DNA of 41,352 nt from Paludibacteraceae bacterium (lineage in GTDB: Bacteria; Bacteroidota; Bacteroidia; Bacteroidales; Paludibacteraceae): assembly GCA_017546705.1 (NCBI GenBank), contig JAFYSB010000025.1:1-41352 (forward strand). The letters run 5' to 3'. The position numbers were made by a program, and so were the translations under genes. Within the stretch, counting starts at the first letter, position 1. Each line of letters starts with the position of its first letter. The notes beneath the pieces were generated by a model that saw only the letters and a list, made by a program, of their open reading frames with translations, ran no database searches and was not told where the DNA came from. Below, piece by piece: positions 31,844 to 41,212 of this stretch.

Positions 31844-33093
31844 ATAGTGCATTGGCAGCGGTCATCGGACTGCTACTTTCCATCGTATTGATCATTCGCA
31901 AGGTGTCACCCGTCTTCAGTTTGATGTTGGGTGCCATCGTAGGCGGATTGTTGGCTGGTTGGGGCTTAGAAACTACCGTTGCCCATATGATTGGCGGAGT
32001 TAAAGATATCGCCCCCGCCATTGTGCGTATCCTTGCTGCAGGCGTACTCACCGGTATGCTCGTCAAGACAGGTGCTGCCACCACTATTGCCAAGAGTATC
32101 ATCAAGGCATTGGGCGAGAAATATATCTACTTGGCATTAGCCATCTCGGCAATGATTCTTACGGGTATGGGCGTGTTTATTGATGTGGCTGTGATCACAA
32201 TTGCCCCTATCGCCATTATCATGGGTTGTCGCCTTCATTTGTCGAAATTCAAACTGCTATTGGCTATGATTGGTGGTGGCAAGTGTGGCAATATCCTATC
32301 GCCCAATCCTAATACGATTATCGCAGCAGAAAACTTTGACGCACCCCTCTCATCCGTAATGGCAGCAGGTATTGTACCTGCAATAATAGGATTGATTATC
32401 ACGGTGTTTGTTATTGTTCCGTTGATTCCCAAAGGCGATCTGATGGTTGGCGATGAAGCTACAGAGCGTGACAATGAGAAGGCATTGCCTGCTCTATGGT
32501 GCAGTCTTTTAGGTCCTATTGTCACCATTATTCTATTGGCACTACGCCCCATTGCGGGGATTGTAATTGACCCCATGATTGCCTTGCCTGTAGGCGGTAT
32601 AGTAGGTATTGTTGCTACTGGCAAATGGCGCGAGACAGCAGCATGCCTGAGCTATGGATTGGAGAAGATGTCGGGTATTGCGATCCTGCTGGTCGGAACA
32701 GGTACGTTGGCTGGTATCATCAAGGCATCTGCTATCAAAGATGTGTTGGTTGGCATGCTGGCAGGTTGGAGCAGCGGCGGTACGTTCATGGCTCCTATCG
32801 CTGGTGCGCTGATGTCCGCAGCTACCGCTTCCACCACCGCTGGCGCTACTATTGCTTCGGCTTCGTTTGGCGAAGCCATTTTGGCAGCAGGCGTAGCCGC
32901 CGTATGGGGCGCAGCCATGACCAATGCTGGTGCTACCACCTTAGATCACCTACCTCATGGCTCATTCTTCCATGCCACAGGTGGTTCGATGGGATTTTCA
33001 GTCAATGAACGTCTACGACTGATTCCATATGAGACACTGGTCGGATTGATATTGACGTTAGGTAGTATCGGTATGTATTTTATAGTAGGATAG
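31840..33093 (+). CDS. GntP-family organic acid permease, probably glycerate or gluconate
   Basis: A 417-residue inner-membrane protein with about 12 hydrophobic segments. Family features include VSPVFSLMLGAIVGGLLAGW at the start, LTGMGVFIDVAVITIAPIA, GGGKCGNILSPNPNTIIAAE, and the C-terminal TLDHLPHGSFFHATGGSMG. GntP proteins bring in sugar acids with protons. The gene is four-base coupled to the protease upstream and 12 bases ahead of glycerate kinase, which makes glycerate the most likely substrate. Confidence 0.88.
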   Translation: MNSALAAVIGLLLSIVLIIRKVSPVFSLMLGAIVGGLLAGWGLETTVAHMIGGVKDIAPAIVRILAAGVLTGMLVKTGAATTIAKSIIKALGEKYIYLALAISAMILTGMGVFIDVAVITIAPIAIIMGCRLHLSKFKLLLAMIGGGKCGNILSPNPNTIIAAENFDAPLSSVMAAGIVPAIIGLIITVFVIVPLIPKGDLMVGDEATERDNEKALPALWCSLLGPIVTIILLALRPIAGIVIDPMIALPVGGIVGIVATGKWRETAACLSYGLEKMSGIAILLVGTGTLAGIIKASAIKDVLVGMLAGWSSGGTFMAPIAGALMSAATASTTAGATIASASFGEAILAAGVAAVWGAAMTNAGATTLDHLPHGSFFHATGGSMGFSVNERLRLIPYETLVGLILTLGSIGMYFIVG

Positions 33094-33105
33094 AGGCGAG
33101 AAGTT

Positions 33106-34233
33106 ATGAAAATAGTTATAGCATCCGATTCTTTTAAGGGATCACTCACTTCCGTAGAAGTAGCACAAGCAGCTACGCGCGGTATTAAAGCCGTATATCC
33201 CGATTGCGCGGTAGTGGCTGTAAATGTGGCAGATGGTGGCGAAGGTACCGTAGAAGCCGTAGTAGAGGCATTGGGCGGCGAGATTGTACGTTGCACGGTC
33301 AGCGACCCGTTAGGTCGCCCAATTCAAGCACGCTATGGCATAGCAGGTAAAAAAGCCATCATTGAGATGGCAGCTGCCAGTGGTTTACCCCTACTCCAAC
33401 CCGCAGAACGCAATCCTTGGATGACCTCCACTTATGGCACAGGTGAGATGATTATGGATGCCATTCAAAGAGGCTGCAGCCAGTTTTTAGTGGGTATTGG
33501 CGGTAGTGCCACCAATGATGCTGGCACGGGTATGTTGCAAGCATTAGGCTTCAAATTCTACGATTTCAACGGAAAAGAGATTACCGACTGCCGTGGCGGA
33601 AGATTGCAAGATATTGCCGATTTAGACGATAGTTTTGTGCCAAAATCCGTGAAAGAAGCACAGTTTATTGTGGCAAGTGATGTGGACACACCCTTCTGCG
33701 GTCCAGAAGGCGCAGCACCCGTGTTCGCTCCGCAAAAAGGAGCCGATGCAGAGATGGTGAAAAAACTAGATGCGGGTATGGCATCCTTCGCTAAAGTCAT
33801 TGAGAGGAAATACAAGATGAATATCATACCCGTGGCAGGTGCTGGCGCCGCAGGTGGTATGGGTGGTGCATTCAGAGCATTCCTTGGTGCCAAACTCCAA
33901 CGAGGCATAGAAATGGTGCTATATTCTATCGATTTCAACGCAATAATCCAAGATGCTGACTTGATTATTACAGGCGAGGGAAAGATTGATTTCCAAACAG
34001 CCAAAGGTAAGACTGCCGCAGGCGTTTTGGCTCGTGCCAAGAAGCAAGGGATACCTGTTATAGCTATCGGTGGATGCGTGGAAATGTGCGAAAGTGTCGA
34101 GCAAATGGGCTTTGCAGGCATCTATCCCATCTTGGAGGAGAAAGTTCCGTTGGAAATAGCCATGTGCCCTGACTTCGCCGCAGCGAATGTAGAGAAAACT
34201 ATACAACGCATTCTAAAAAACAAACGCCATTGA
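33106..34233 (+). CDS. glxK: Glycerate kinase (GlxK/GarK type)
   Basis: A 375-residue enzyme phosphorylating glycerate to 2- or 3-phosphoglycerate, feeding glycolysis. The family signature is MKIVIASDSFKGSLTSVEVA, then NVADGGEGTVEAVVEALGG, GIGGSATNDAGTGMLQALG and LIITGEGKIDFQTAKGKTAA. Length is normal (about 375-380). It is last in the protease-permease-kinase run; its stop codon lies within the stem of the terminator at 34222-34250. Confidence 0.93.
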   Translation: MKIVIASDSFKGSLTSVEVAQAATRGIKAVYPDCAVVAVNVADGGEGTVEAVVEALGGEIVRCTVSDPLGRPIQARYGIAGKKAIIEMAAASGLPLLQPAERNPWMTSTYGTGEMIMDAIQRGCSQFLVGIGGSATNDAGTGMLQALGFKFYDFNGKEITDCRGGRLQDIADLDDSFVPKSVKEAQFIVASDVDTPFCGPEGAAPVFAPQKGADAEMVKKLDAGMASFAKVIERKYKMNIIPVAGAGAAGGMGGAFRAFLGAKLQRGIEMVLYSIDFNAIIQDADLIITGEGKIDFQTAKGKTAAGVLARAKKQGIPVIAIGGCVEMCESVEQMGFAGIYPILEEKVPLEIAMCPDFAAANVEKTIQRILKNKRH

Positions 34234-34253
34234 TGATTTCAATGGCGTTTATT
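34222..34253 (+). terminator. Terminator overlapping the glxK stop codon
   Basis: AAACGCCATT (34222-34231) pairs with AATGGCGTTT (34241-34250); the TGA stop at 34231-34233 begins at the last paired base. The T run is weak. Confidence 0.7.
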
Positions 34254-34295
34254 AAGTGTGGATACACTTATATACAATAATCAGTAACGATTAGT

Positions 34296-34898
34296 TTATT
34301 TATTCGCTTCTGCATTTTCTGCAGCAAGGGCTTTTTCGTAGCAAACACGACAGAGGGGCTCATAGCTCTCTGTTTCGCCCAACAACACACGCTTATCGCT
34401 GCTCACAGTACGGTGGCTCACATACGCTAAGTCGCCGCAATGTACACATATAGCGTGAGTCTTATACACATCATCTGCAATAGCCATCAGCGCTGGCATT
34501 GGTCCAAATGGTACACCCTTAAAGTCCATATCCAAGCCCGCACAGATTACACGCACACCACGGCGAGCCAACTCATTGGCTACTTCCACGATACCCATAT
34601 CAAAGAATTGTGCTTCATCAATACCCACTACATCCACATCACTGGCTAGTAATAGGATATTTTGGCTACTATCTACTGGCGTAGATGGGATAGCATTGCG
34701 ATCGTGACTCACCACTTCTGCCTCGCTATAGCGAACATCTATAGCTGGTTTAAAAATCTCTACGTTAAGTTTCGCAAACTGTGCACGTTTCATACGGCGG
34801 ATTAGTTCCTCTGTCTTTCCCGAGAACATACTTCCGCAAACTACTTCAATACTGCCTCGACGCAAGCGAGGACCTTTTCTATCTAATTCGCTGAACAT
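34296..34898 (-). CDS. tdk: Thymidine kinase (type II)
   Basis: A 200-residue salvage enzyme that phosphorylates thymidine. P-loop [15 protein letters not shown] at residues 21-35, metal-binding DEAQFFD, lasso-type [12 protein letters not shown] and four structural zinc cysteines (CVHCG, then CRVCYEKA). Its start overlaps the end of recJ by 16 bases, so it is translated from the recJ transcript. Confidence 0.95.
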   Translation of the reverse strand: MFSELDRKGPRLRRGSIEVVCGSMFSGKTEELIRRMKRAQFAKLNVEIFKPAIDVRYSEAEVVSHDRNAIPSTPVDSSQNILLLASDVDVVGIDEAQFFDMGIVEVANELARRGVRVICAGLDMDFKGVPFGPMPALMAIADDVYKTHAICVHCGDLAYVSHRTVSSDKRVLLGETESYEPLCRVCYEKALAAENAEANK

Positions 34899-36628
34899 GG
34901 TTGAATGTCTTGTACCATCATTTGGATGGTGGTATAATGGTTAAATGTATTTTCGTTTAATTCGTAGCAAATATCCACAGCATTGCCATTTTGGATATAC
35001 TCTGCCATATCTGCACGACCAAAAGCAATACCTGTGATAGCGTTCACACGGTCAGTGACATCCAATCGCAAATGCTCACGTTCCTTACCTACAGCACGCG
35101 TATCGCGGTGATTGATTAGGTAACGAGAGACAAACAATGGTCTTGGATTACCAGGCCCAAAAGGTTCCAAATGGCGCAATACATTGTAGAACGATTTAGT
35201 AATATCACCTAACTGCAACTCAGCCTCAATCTGCAACGTAGGTTGCAACTGATCTTCGCGGATATGTGCTGCTACATATGCCTCAAAACGTTCTTGGAAT
35301 TCAGGCAAATCATTGATATGCAAGCTCAATCCAGCTGCAAACTTATGTCCACCAAAGTTGGTGAGCAAGTCACTGCATGAGTCTATTGCCGCATAGATAT
35401 CAAAACCTCCCACCGAGCGTGCCGAGCCGGAGATAATACCATCTTCACTAGCGGTAAGAACGATTGTCGGACGGTAGTAGTTTTCTGTCAGGCGCGATGC
35501 CACAATACCTACCACACCTTTGTGCCAATGTGGAGCATATACCACCGTCGAACGACGGTTGGCAAACATAGAATCTCCCTGCAGTTGTGCCAATGCCTCT
35601 TTGGTCGTTTCTGTATCGCAATCACGGCGGTCTTCGTTGTGATGGTTCACCTCTTCCGCCTGTTGGCGCGCGAAATCAGGGTCATCGGTGAGTAGTAATT
35701 CTACCGCTGCACGCCCTGATTTCATACGTCCGCACGCATTAATACGCGGCCCTATCTTATATACTAGGTCACTGATTGTCAGTCTCTTCTCTTCTATACT
35801 TGCTACTGCCATGATAGCCGACAATCCTGTGAAAGGTGCCTTATTAAGTTGCTGAATACCGAAGTGAGCCAAGATACGGTTCTCACCTGTGATAGGCACG
35901 ATATCCGAAGCAATCGACATTGCCAAGAGCTGCAACAGTGGTATGAGATTATCGAATGGCAAACCGTAGCGAGAAGTGTATGCCTGTGCTAATTTGAAAC
36001 CAACACCGCAGCCCGAAAGATCTTTGTATGGGTAAGGGCAATCGCTACGCTTCATATTCAGCACTGCTACAGCATTGGGTAACTCTTCGCCTGGTGTATG
36101 GTGGTCGCAAACAATCACGTCGATGCCTTTACTAGCGGCATAAGCCACTTTCTCTACTGCCTTGATACCGCAGTCAAGCGTGATAATCAGATTACATCCT
36201 TGCGCTGCAGCATAGTCAATACCTTGTTGTGACACTCCATAACCCTCTGTATAGCGATCAGGGATATAGTAATCAAGGTTAAAGGTTAAAGGCGACAGGT
36301 TAGAGACAAGGTTCTGAAGGAACCGATACATCACTGCTACGGCGGTGGTACCGTCCACATCGTAATCTCCGTAGATAAGAATCTTCTCGCCTTGAGTAAT
36401 AGCTTGGTGCAGACGCTCCACGGCTTTGTCCATATCCTTCATTAGGAACGGATCGTGCAGCATCTCCAATGATGGGCGTACAAATGCGCGTGCCTCATCT
36501 GCTGTTTGTATTCCACGTACAACCAACATACGTGCCGCAGCCGAACTGATATTCAATTCGTGCTCCAATTGCTGTTGTATCTCTTGTTCCACAGCAGTCA
36601 AACATCGTATGTTCCATTTGTAGGTCAT
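34883..36628 (-). CDS. recJ: Single-stranded-DNA-specific exonuclease RecJ
   Basis: A 581-residue DHH-family nuclease acting 5' to 3' in recombination and repair. The motifs are [49 protein letters not shown] and [18 protein letters not shown], followed by the DHHA1 segment with [11 protein letters not shown] and [11 protein letters not shown]. Length is typical. A promoter box at 36692-36699 precedes it and tdk follows with a 16-base overlap. Confidence 0.95.
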   Translation of the reverse strand: MTYKWNIRCLTAVEQEIQQQLEHELNISSAAARMLVVRGIQTADEARAFVRPSLEMLHDPFLMKDMDKAVERLHQAITQGEKILIYGDYDVDGTTAVAVMYRFLQNLVSNLSPLTFNLDYYIPDRYTEGYGVSQQGIDYAAAQGCNLIITLDCGIKAVEKVAYAASKGIDVIVCDHHTPGEELPNAVAVLNMKRSDCPYPYKDLSGCGVGFKLAQAYTSRYGLPFDNLIPLLQLLAMSIASDIVPITGENRILAHFGIQQLNKAPFTGLSAIMAVASIEEKRLTISDLVYKIGPRINACGRMKSGRAAVELLLTDDPDFARQQAEEVNHHNEDRRDCDTETTKEALAQLQGDSMFANRRSTVVYAPHWHKGVVGIVASRLTENYYRPTIVLTASEDGIISGSARSVGGFDIYAAIDSCSDLLTNFGGHKFAAGLSLHINDLPEFQERFEAYVAAHIREDQLQPTLQIEAELQLGDITKSFYNVLRHLEPFGPGNPRPLFVSRYLINHRDTRAVGKEREHLRLDVTDRVNAITGIAFGRADMAEYIQNGNAVDICYELNENTFNHYTTIQMMVQDIQPCSAN

Positions 36629-36691
36629 TGATTGTTACCAACAATGAGTTATTAGTTAAAGGCAAAAGTACCCATTACTCCAATTTTGCGA

Positions 36692-36699
36692 CAAAGATA
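36692..36699 (-). promoter_or_regulatory. recJ-tdk promoter box
   Basis: Minus-strand TATCTTTG, 63 bases before the recJ start. Confidence 0.6.
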
Positions 36700-36794
36700 C
36701 AACAAAAAATGCACATACGCAAGAAAAGTTGTTTTTATTTGAAGTTTAATGTATGATTCTTTCAATGATTTTCGAGCAAACTACAATTAAAAAA

Positions 36795-36827
36795 CAAGAT
36801 AACCACTTCATATTAAAGTAGTTATCT
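36795..36827 (-). terminator. Terminator of tRNA-Pro
   Basis: GATAACCACTT (from about 36799) pairs with AAGTAGTTATC, and on the minus strand the stem is followed by TTGTTTTTT. Confidence 0.75.
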
Positions 36828-36837
36828 ATTTATTTTG

Positions 36838-36911
36838 TCGGGATGACAAGATTTGAACTTGCGACCTCCGGTCCCCCAGACCGTTGCGCTACCGGGCTGC
36901 GCCACATCCCG
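36838..36911 (-). tRNA. tRNA-Pro (GGG)
   Basis: Minus-strand 74-base cloverleaf: acceptor CGGGATG/CATCCCG, D arm GCGCAGCCCGGTAGCGC, anticodon stem ACGGT/ACCGG (outer pair A-G mismatched) with loop CTGGGGG, T arm GCAAG/CTTGT, discriminator A. The C1-G72 start is typical of tRNA-Pro. Confidence 0.93.
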
Positions 36912-36941
36912 TTTGCTCGTAGAAATTACCGAACGCGAGTG

Positions 36942-36949
36942 CAAAGGTA
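36942..36949 (-). promoter_or_regulatory. tRNA-Pro promoter box
   Basis: Minus-strand TACCTTTG, 30 bases before the mature tRNA. Confidence 0.65.
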
Positions 36950-37002
36950 CTGCTTTTTTTTTATTCGTGCAAATTATTTCTCCGATTTCTATGAAAATCT
37001 AA

Positions 37003-37422
37003 CTATTTAACGACATCATTATAGTTAGGTATGTGATCAAGGAAAGAGCATTCTTTTTCTAATATCTTTGCCATGATTGTATCTTTACCATTGCTCAGCA
37101 TCAGATAAGGCACATGCAAATGGCGATTATATATAGCTGCTTGGTCAAAGACCTGCTGCGTAAGAGGCACAGATTCAGCTTTAAACTCAATCAGCACAAG
37201 TGGTTGCAACTGTTGGTTATATACGATCGCATCACATCGTTTCTTCAGTCCCGCGACCTCTATAGGCACTTCTACGGCTATTAATCCGTGTGGATAGTCA
37301 AAGTTATCTTCTAACGCATGCAGAATTGTCTGACGAACATGCTCCTCTGGCGTGAGGCGGACATATTTCCGCCTCCACGCACAGAGAATCTGTTGTTTGT
37401 CGTTTTGTGTTCGTATATTCAT
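37003..37422 (-). CDS. Small PD-(D/E)XK protein with HsdR N-terminal-like (HSDR_N_2) domain
   Basis: A 139-residue stand-alone nuclease-fold protein. The core is KKRCDAIVYNQQLQPLVLIE followed by FKAE, giving the D...E-x-K catalytic pattern. The N-terminus (RLTPEEHVRQTILHALEDNF) and the later VFDQAAIYNRHLHVPYLMLS are also typical. It lacks the helicase domains of type I restriction enzymes and no hsdM or hsdS is nearby, so it is probably not a restriction subunit. Such small proteins are common in Bacteroidales; their role is unknown. It lies 52 bases after glnS on the same strand. Confidence 0.8.
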   Translation of the reverse strand: MNIRTQNDKQQILCAWRRKYVRLTPEEHVRQTILHALEDNFDYPHGLIAVEVPIEVAGLKKRCDAIVYNQQLQPLVLIEFKAESVPLTQQVFDQAAIYNRHLHVPYLMLSNGKDTIMAKILEKECSFLDHIPNYNDVVK

Positions 37423-37474
37423 CGCCTATAACCTCTAAACAGTAGCGCCATAGGCGCGTTCTCTAAACACTAAA

Positions 37475-39166
37475 CTACTTCTGCCAATTATCCTTGAGCG
37501 AAGCGGTACGGTTGAAGACGAGTTTCTCGCAGGTGGTGTCAGGATCAACCACGAAGTAACCATGCTTGAGGAACTGGTAGTTCTGGCATTTAGCTATGCC
37601 ATCCACCACCTCTGGTGCGTGCATCTCTGCTTTGAGTGCTCCCTCTATCTTGCAGTTCACCACCTTCAAACTCTCTGGATTCAGCAAGTCGCGGAAGTCG
37701 CCCTCCTCAGCAGATGGGTTCTCGCAAGCAAACAATCGGTCATACAAACGAACCTCAGCATCTACACAAGAGTCACACTCTACCCAGTTGATAGTAGATT
37801 TGGTCTTGCGGTTACCGCCTTCGGTACCTGACTTGGAGTCTGGGTCATAGGTTGCATATACCGTAGTGATATTGCCCTCGGCATCCTTCTCGCAACCTGT
37901 TGCTTGGATGATATAGGCAGCTTTCAAACGCACCTCACGACCACCAGGGCTCAATCGGAAGAATTTCTTGTCACCCTCCTCTTGGAAATCACCGCGCTCG
38001 ATATAGAGTTCCTTAGCGAACTTCATCTCACGAGTACCCAACTCTGGATGTCCATCGATATTTTCTGCCACGATGGTTTCGCCTTCGCCCTCGTAGTTAG
38101 TGATAACCAACTTCACAGGATCGAAGATAGCGCATACACGTGGTGCGGTCTCTTTCAATGTCTCACGAACAGTATGTTCAAGTAAGCCAAGGTCAATCAT
38201 ACCCTCTACCTTGGTATAACCAATCTTGTCAATGAAAGCACGAATGGCCTCTGGAGTATAACCACGGCGGCGAAGACCGCATACAGTAGGCATACGAGGA
38301 TCATCCCATCCATTCACGAGTCCCTCCTTCACGAGTTGGAGCATCTTACGCTTTGACATCACGGTATAGGTGATATTGAGGCGGTTGAACTCGTATTGGC
38401 GTGGGCGATAGTCGCCAGTGATGAATTGGTCGATATAGTAGTCATACAATGGACGGTGCACCACAAACTCCAGCGTACAGATAGAGTGAGTAACGCCCTC
38501 GAAATAGTCGGATTGACCGTGTGCAAAGTCGTACATAGGATATACATTCCATGTGCGACCAGTGCGATGGTGCGGGTGAGTAGTGATAATGCGGTACATG
38601 ATTGGATCGCGGAAGTGCATGTTTGGATTAGCCATGTCAATCTTCGCACGAAGTACCATCTTACCATCCTCAATCTCGCCATTTTGCATAGCTTGGAAGA
38701 GACGAAGATTCTCGTCGATAGGACGATCACGGTATGGAGAAGCTACACCTGGTTCGGTAGGTGTACCTTTTTGCTCTGCAATCTGCTCTGCGGTTTGCTC
38801 ATCGATATACGCCTTACCTTGCTTGATAAACTCGATCGCCAAGTCATAGAGTTGTTGGAAATAGTCAGAAGCATAGTAGATATTACCCCACTTGAAACCT
38901 AACCACGCGATGTCTTGCTGAATAGAGTCCACATACTCTACATCCTCCTTCACTGGGTTAGTGTCATCAAAACGAAGGTTGCACACGCCATTGTATTTCT
39001 CCGCAATACCAAAGTCCATGCAGATGGCCTTCACGTGACCGATGTGCAGGTAGCCATTTGGCTCAGGCGGGAAACGTGTCTGAATACGTCCGTCGTTCTT
39101 ACCTTCTTGTAAATCTTTTTCTACGATTTGCTCAATAAAATTGAGACTTCTTTCTTCCATTTCCAT
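37475..39166 (-). CDS. glnS: Glutamine--tRNA ligase
   Basis: A 563-residue class I synthetase. HIGH-type motif PPEPNGYLHIGHVKAICMDF near residue 37; KMSKS-type motif TVMSKRKMLQLV. The anticodon-binding barrels fill the C-terminal third. It gives direct glutaminylation, so the organism need not rely on the GatCAB route for Gln. It sits in a same-strand run lpxC-lpxA-glnS-nuclease with gaps of 28, 51 and 52 bases, no obvious internal promoter box and possible shared transcription. Confidence 0.95.
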   Translation of the reverse strand: MEMEERSLNFIEQIVEKDLQEGKNDGRIQTRFPPEPNGYLHIGHVKAICMDFGIAEKYNGVCNLRFDDTNPVKEDVEYVDSIQQDIAWLGFKWGNIYYASDYFQQLYDLAIEFIKQGKAYIDEQTAEQIAEQKGTPTEPGVASPYRDRPIDENLRLFQAMQNGEIEDGKMVLRAKIDMANPNMHFRDPIMYRIITTHPHHRTGRTWNVYPMYDFAHGQSDYFEGVTHSICTLEFVVHRPLYDYYIDQFITGDYRPRQYEFNRLNITYTVMSKRKMLQLVKEGLVNGWDDPRMPTVCGLRRRGYTPEAIRAFIDKIGYTKVEGMIDLGLLEHTVRETLKETAPRVCAIFDPVKLVITNYEGEGETIVAENIDGHPELGTREMKFAKELYIERGDFQEEGDKKFFRLSPGGREVRLKAAYIIQATGCEKDAEGNITTVYATYDPDSKSGTEGGNRKTKSTINWVECDSCVDAEVRLYDRLFACENPSAEEGDFRDLLNPESLKVVNCKIEGALKAEMHAPEVVDGIAKCQNYQFLKHGYFVVDPDTTCEKLVFNRTASLKDNWQK

Positions 39167-39217
39167 TATTCTTGTCTTTAAACTTTAAACTCTAAACTGT
39201 AAACCAACGCAAGGCGT

Positions 39218-39982
39218 TTAATTATATCCTCTCACTATTCCACGAGGCGATCCTTTGATAAACTCAAGGATCAGGTCGCGCTCCGCACTTTGTGGCAAGG
39301 TATTCTCCACTTGCTCTACCGCTTGGCTCACATTCAAACCCGAGAGGTACACCAGACGATAGGTGTTTTGAATAGCCGTAATCTGCTCTTGGGTGAATGC
39401 ACGGCGATTGAGTCCTACAGAGTTGATACCGCAATAGGAGATTGGCTCGCGAGCTGCAATGATATATGGAGGAACATCCTTGTTGATCTTCGAGCCTCCT
39501 TGAATCATCACATGTGCACCGATATGGCTGAATTGGTGTACCAGACTTCCGCCACCAATGATTGCCCAGTCATCTACTACCACTTCGCCCGCCAATTGTG
39601 TCGCGTTGGACATGATGATATGGTCGTGCAACAAGCAGTCGTGTGCCACGTGGCAGTATGCCATGATGAGGCAGTTGTTGCCTACCACCGTCTTGCCTTT
39701 GCTGGCTGTACCGCGGTGAATGGTGACAAACTCACGAATCGTAGTATTATCGCCAATAATGGCATAGGTCTTTTCGCCTTTGTATTTCAAGTCTTGTGGA
39801 TCGCCACCAACCACTGCACCCGAATAGATATGGCAGTTTTTACCGATACGTGTACCGCTGTAGATAGTCACATTGTTATCGATTACAGTACCTTCGCCAA
39901 TCTCCACATCCTCGTGGATACAAGAGAAATGTCCGACAGTCACAGTTGGATGAAGCTTTGCTTCTGGATGGATGTAGTTCAT
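39218..39982 (-). CDS. lpxA: Acyl-ACP--UDP-N-acetylglucosamine O-acyltransferase
   Basis: A 254-residue left-handed beta-helix enzyme, the first acyl transfer of lipid A synthesis. Hexapeptide repeats run through residues 1-180 (VEIGEGTVIDNNVTIYSGTR, GAVVGGDPQDLKYKGE with the substrate loop). The catalytic His is in MAYCHVAHDC. The C-terminal helical domain follows PISYCGINSVGLNRR. It lies 28 bases after lpxC, the enzyme acting next in the pathway. Confidence 0.94.
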   Translation of the reverse strand: MNYIHPEAKLHPTVTVGHFSCIHEDVEIGEGTVIDNNVTIYSGTRIGKNCHIYSGAVVGGDPQDLKYKGEKTYAIIGDNTTIREFVTIHRGTASKGKTVVGNNCLIMAYCHVAHDCLLHDHIIMSNATQLAGEVVVDDWAIIGGGSLVHQFSHIGAHVMIQGGSKINKDVPPYIIAAREPISYCGINSVGLNRRAFTQEQITAIQNTYRLVYLSGLNVSQAVEQVENTLPQSAERDLILEFIKGSPRGIVRGYN

Positions 39983-40010
39983 ATCTTTCTTCTTTTTCAG
40001 TTTTCAGTTT

Positions 40011-40919
40011 TCACTTTTCCGCTGCAATCTTATTGCGCAAGCGTTTCGCGCATTGCGTATTAAAGGTATGTCCTGGTCGCAACGCAGCAATCTTGCCTTG
40101 AATACGGCAACCAACAAGCGACATGTCGCCTATCAAATCCAACAACTTATGTCGCGCAGGCTCATTCGGGTAGTTCAGCGGACTGAGGTAGCCCAGTTTG
40201 TTAGCATCCAAACGTGGCTGACCCAATTTGTCGGTCATATAATCCAACCCCTCTTGCGACATAGGAGTCTCATATATCACAAGCGCATTCTGCAAGTCGC
40301 CACCTTTGATCAATCCCATGCGCAATAGTGGTTCTATCTCGCGCACAAAGCAGAATGTACGGGCAGCAGAGAGTTCGCTTTTGTAGTCTGCAAGGGCGTG
40401 AATCTCAGCACTTTGCTCACTCAACATACCACTATTATCATAGGCAATTGTTACCCCAGCTTCGTAGTGGTCACATGGTTGGATCACCATCTTATTGCCG
40501 CGCTCCGAGATATACTCAATTGGCTCTGTGACAACAAACACTTTCTGTTCCGCCTCTTGCTCCTGCAAGCCCACCTTTTCTATAGCTTGGATATAATACT
40601 TCGCACTACCATCAAGAATCGGCATCTCTGGTCCGTCCACCTCAATAAGGCAGTTATCCACGCCTAAAGCATACAACGCCGATAGCGCATGTTCCACGGT
40701 AGACACTTTCCATGCGCCACGCTCCAATACGGTGCCACGTTCTGTGGCGGTCACATAGTCGGCAACGGCTTCGTAGGTAGGACGTCCCTCTAGGTCGGTT
40801 CGACAGATACACACACCAGTATTTTCCTCAGCAGGGAGAAAAGTGGCATGTATATGCAATCCAGTATGCAATCCTTTTCCTTCAAAGAAAAAAGGTGCTT
40901 TTAATGTATGTTGCTTCAT
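40011..40919 (-). CDS. lpxC: UDP-3-O-acyl-N-acetylglucosamine deacetylase, stand-alone
   Basis: A 302-residue zinc deacetylase, the committed step of lipid A synthesis. Zinc and catalytic residues are seen in KVSTVEHALSALYALG (His), HKLLDLIGDM (His, Asp) and RPGH (general His) near the end. It stops at KRLRNKIAAEK. In many Bacteroidota this gene continues into a FabZ dehydratase domain (total about 460 residues); here FabZ is absent and lpxA follows after 28 bases. A promoter box is at 40971-40978. lpxD is not in the window. Confidence 0.94.
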   Translation of the reverse strand: MKQHTLKAPFFFEGKGLHTGLHIHATFLPAEENTGVCICRTDLEGRPTYEAVADYVTATERGTVLERGAWKVSTVEHALSALYALGVDNCLIEVDGPEMPILDGSAKYYIQAIEKVGLQEQEAEQKVFVVTEPIEYISERGNKMVIQPCDHYEAGVTIAYDNSGMLSEQSAEIHALADYKSELSAARTFCFVREIEPLLRMGLIKGGDLQNALVIYETPMSQEGLDYMTDKLGQPRLDANKLGYLSPLNYPNEPARHKLLDLIGDMSLVGCRIQGKIAALRPGHTFNTQCAKRLRNKIAAEK

Positions 40920-40970
40920 TATTTTCTATATATTTTTGCACACTACTCCAATGTAGTATGAAATTCGCTG

Positions 40971-40978
40971 CAAAGGTA
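40971..40978 (-). promoter_or_regulatory. lpxC promoter box
   Basis: Minus-strand TACCTTTG, 51 bases before lpxC; likely drives lpxC-lpxA and perhaps glnS. Confidence 0.65.
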
Positions 40979-41065
40979 CAACAAAAAATGCATATTTGCA
41001 AGCAAAATTGCGGAAAGTTCACTTTCGACGCTATTTTGGAAGCAAATAGGCTGCATTATGCGACC

Positions 41066-41098
41066 GTACCTTCGAGGATAAGGTACCCTCGAAGGTAC
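41066..41098. other. Strong 12-bp hairpin in the lpxC-IS gap
   Basis: GTACCTTCGAGG (41066-41077) pairs perfectly with CCTCGAAGGTAC (41087-41098) over a 9-base loop, with no T run on either strand. The gap 40980-41212 holds no gene I can see. Confidence 0.75.
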
Positions 41099-41212
41099 AA
41101 CCATGCCACTCTACGTAAGGACGAAGCCTGCACATACGCAATAGTACGTGCATTTCTCTTGTTATTAGTGGAATCAGACCGAAAACGATTCTTGCTTAAT
41201 CCCTGTCTTTCC

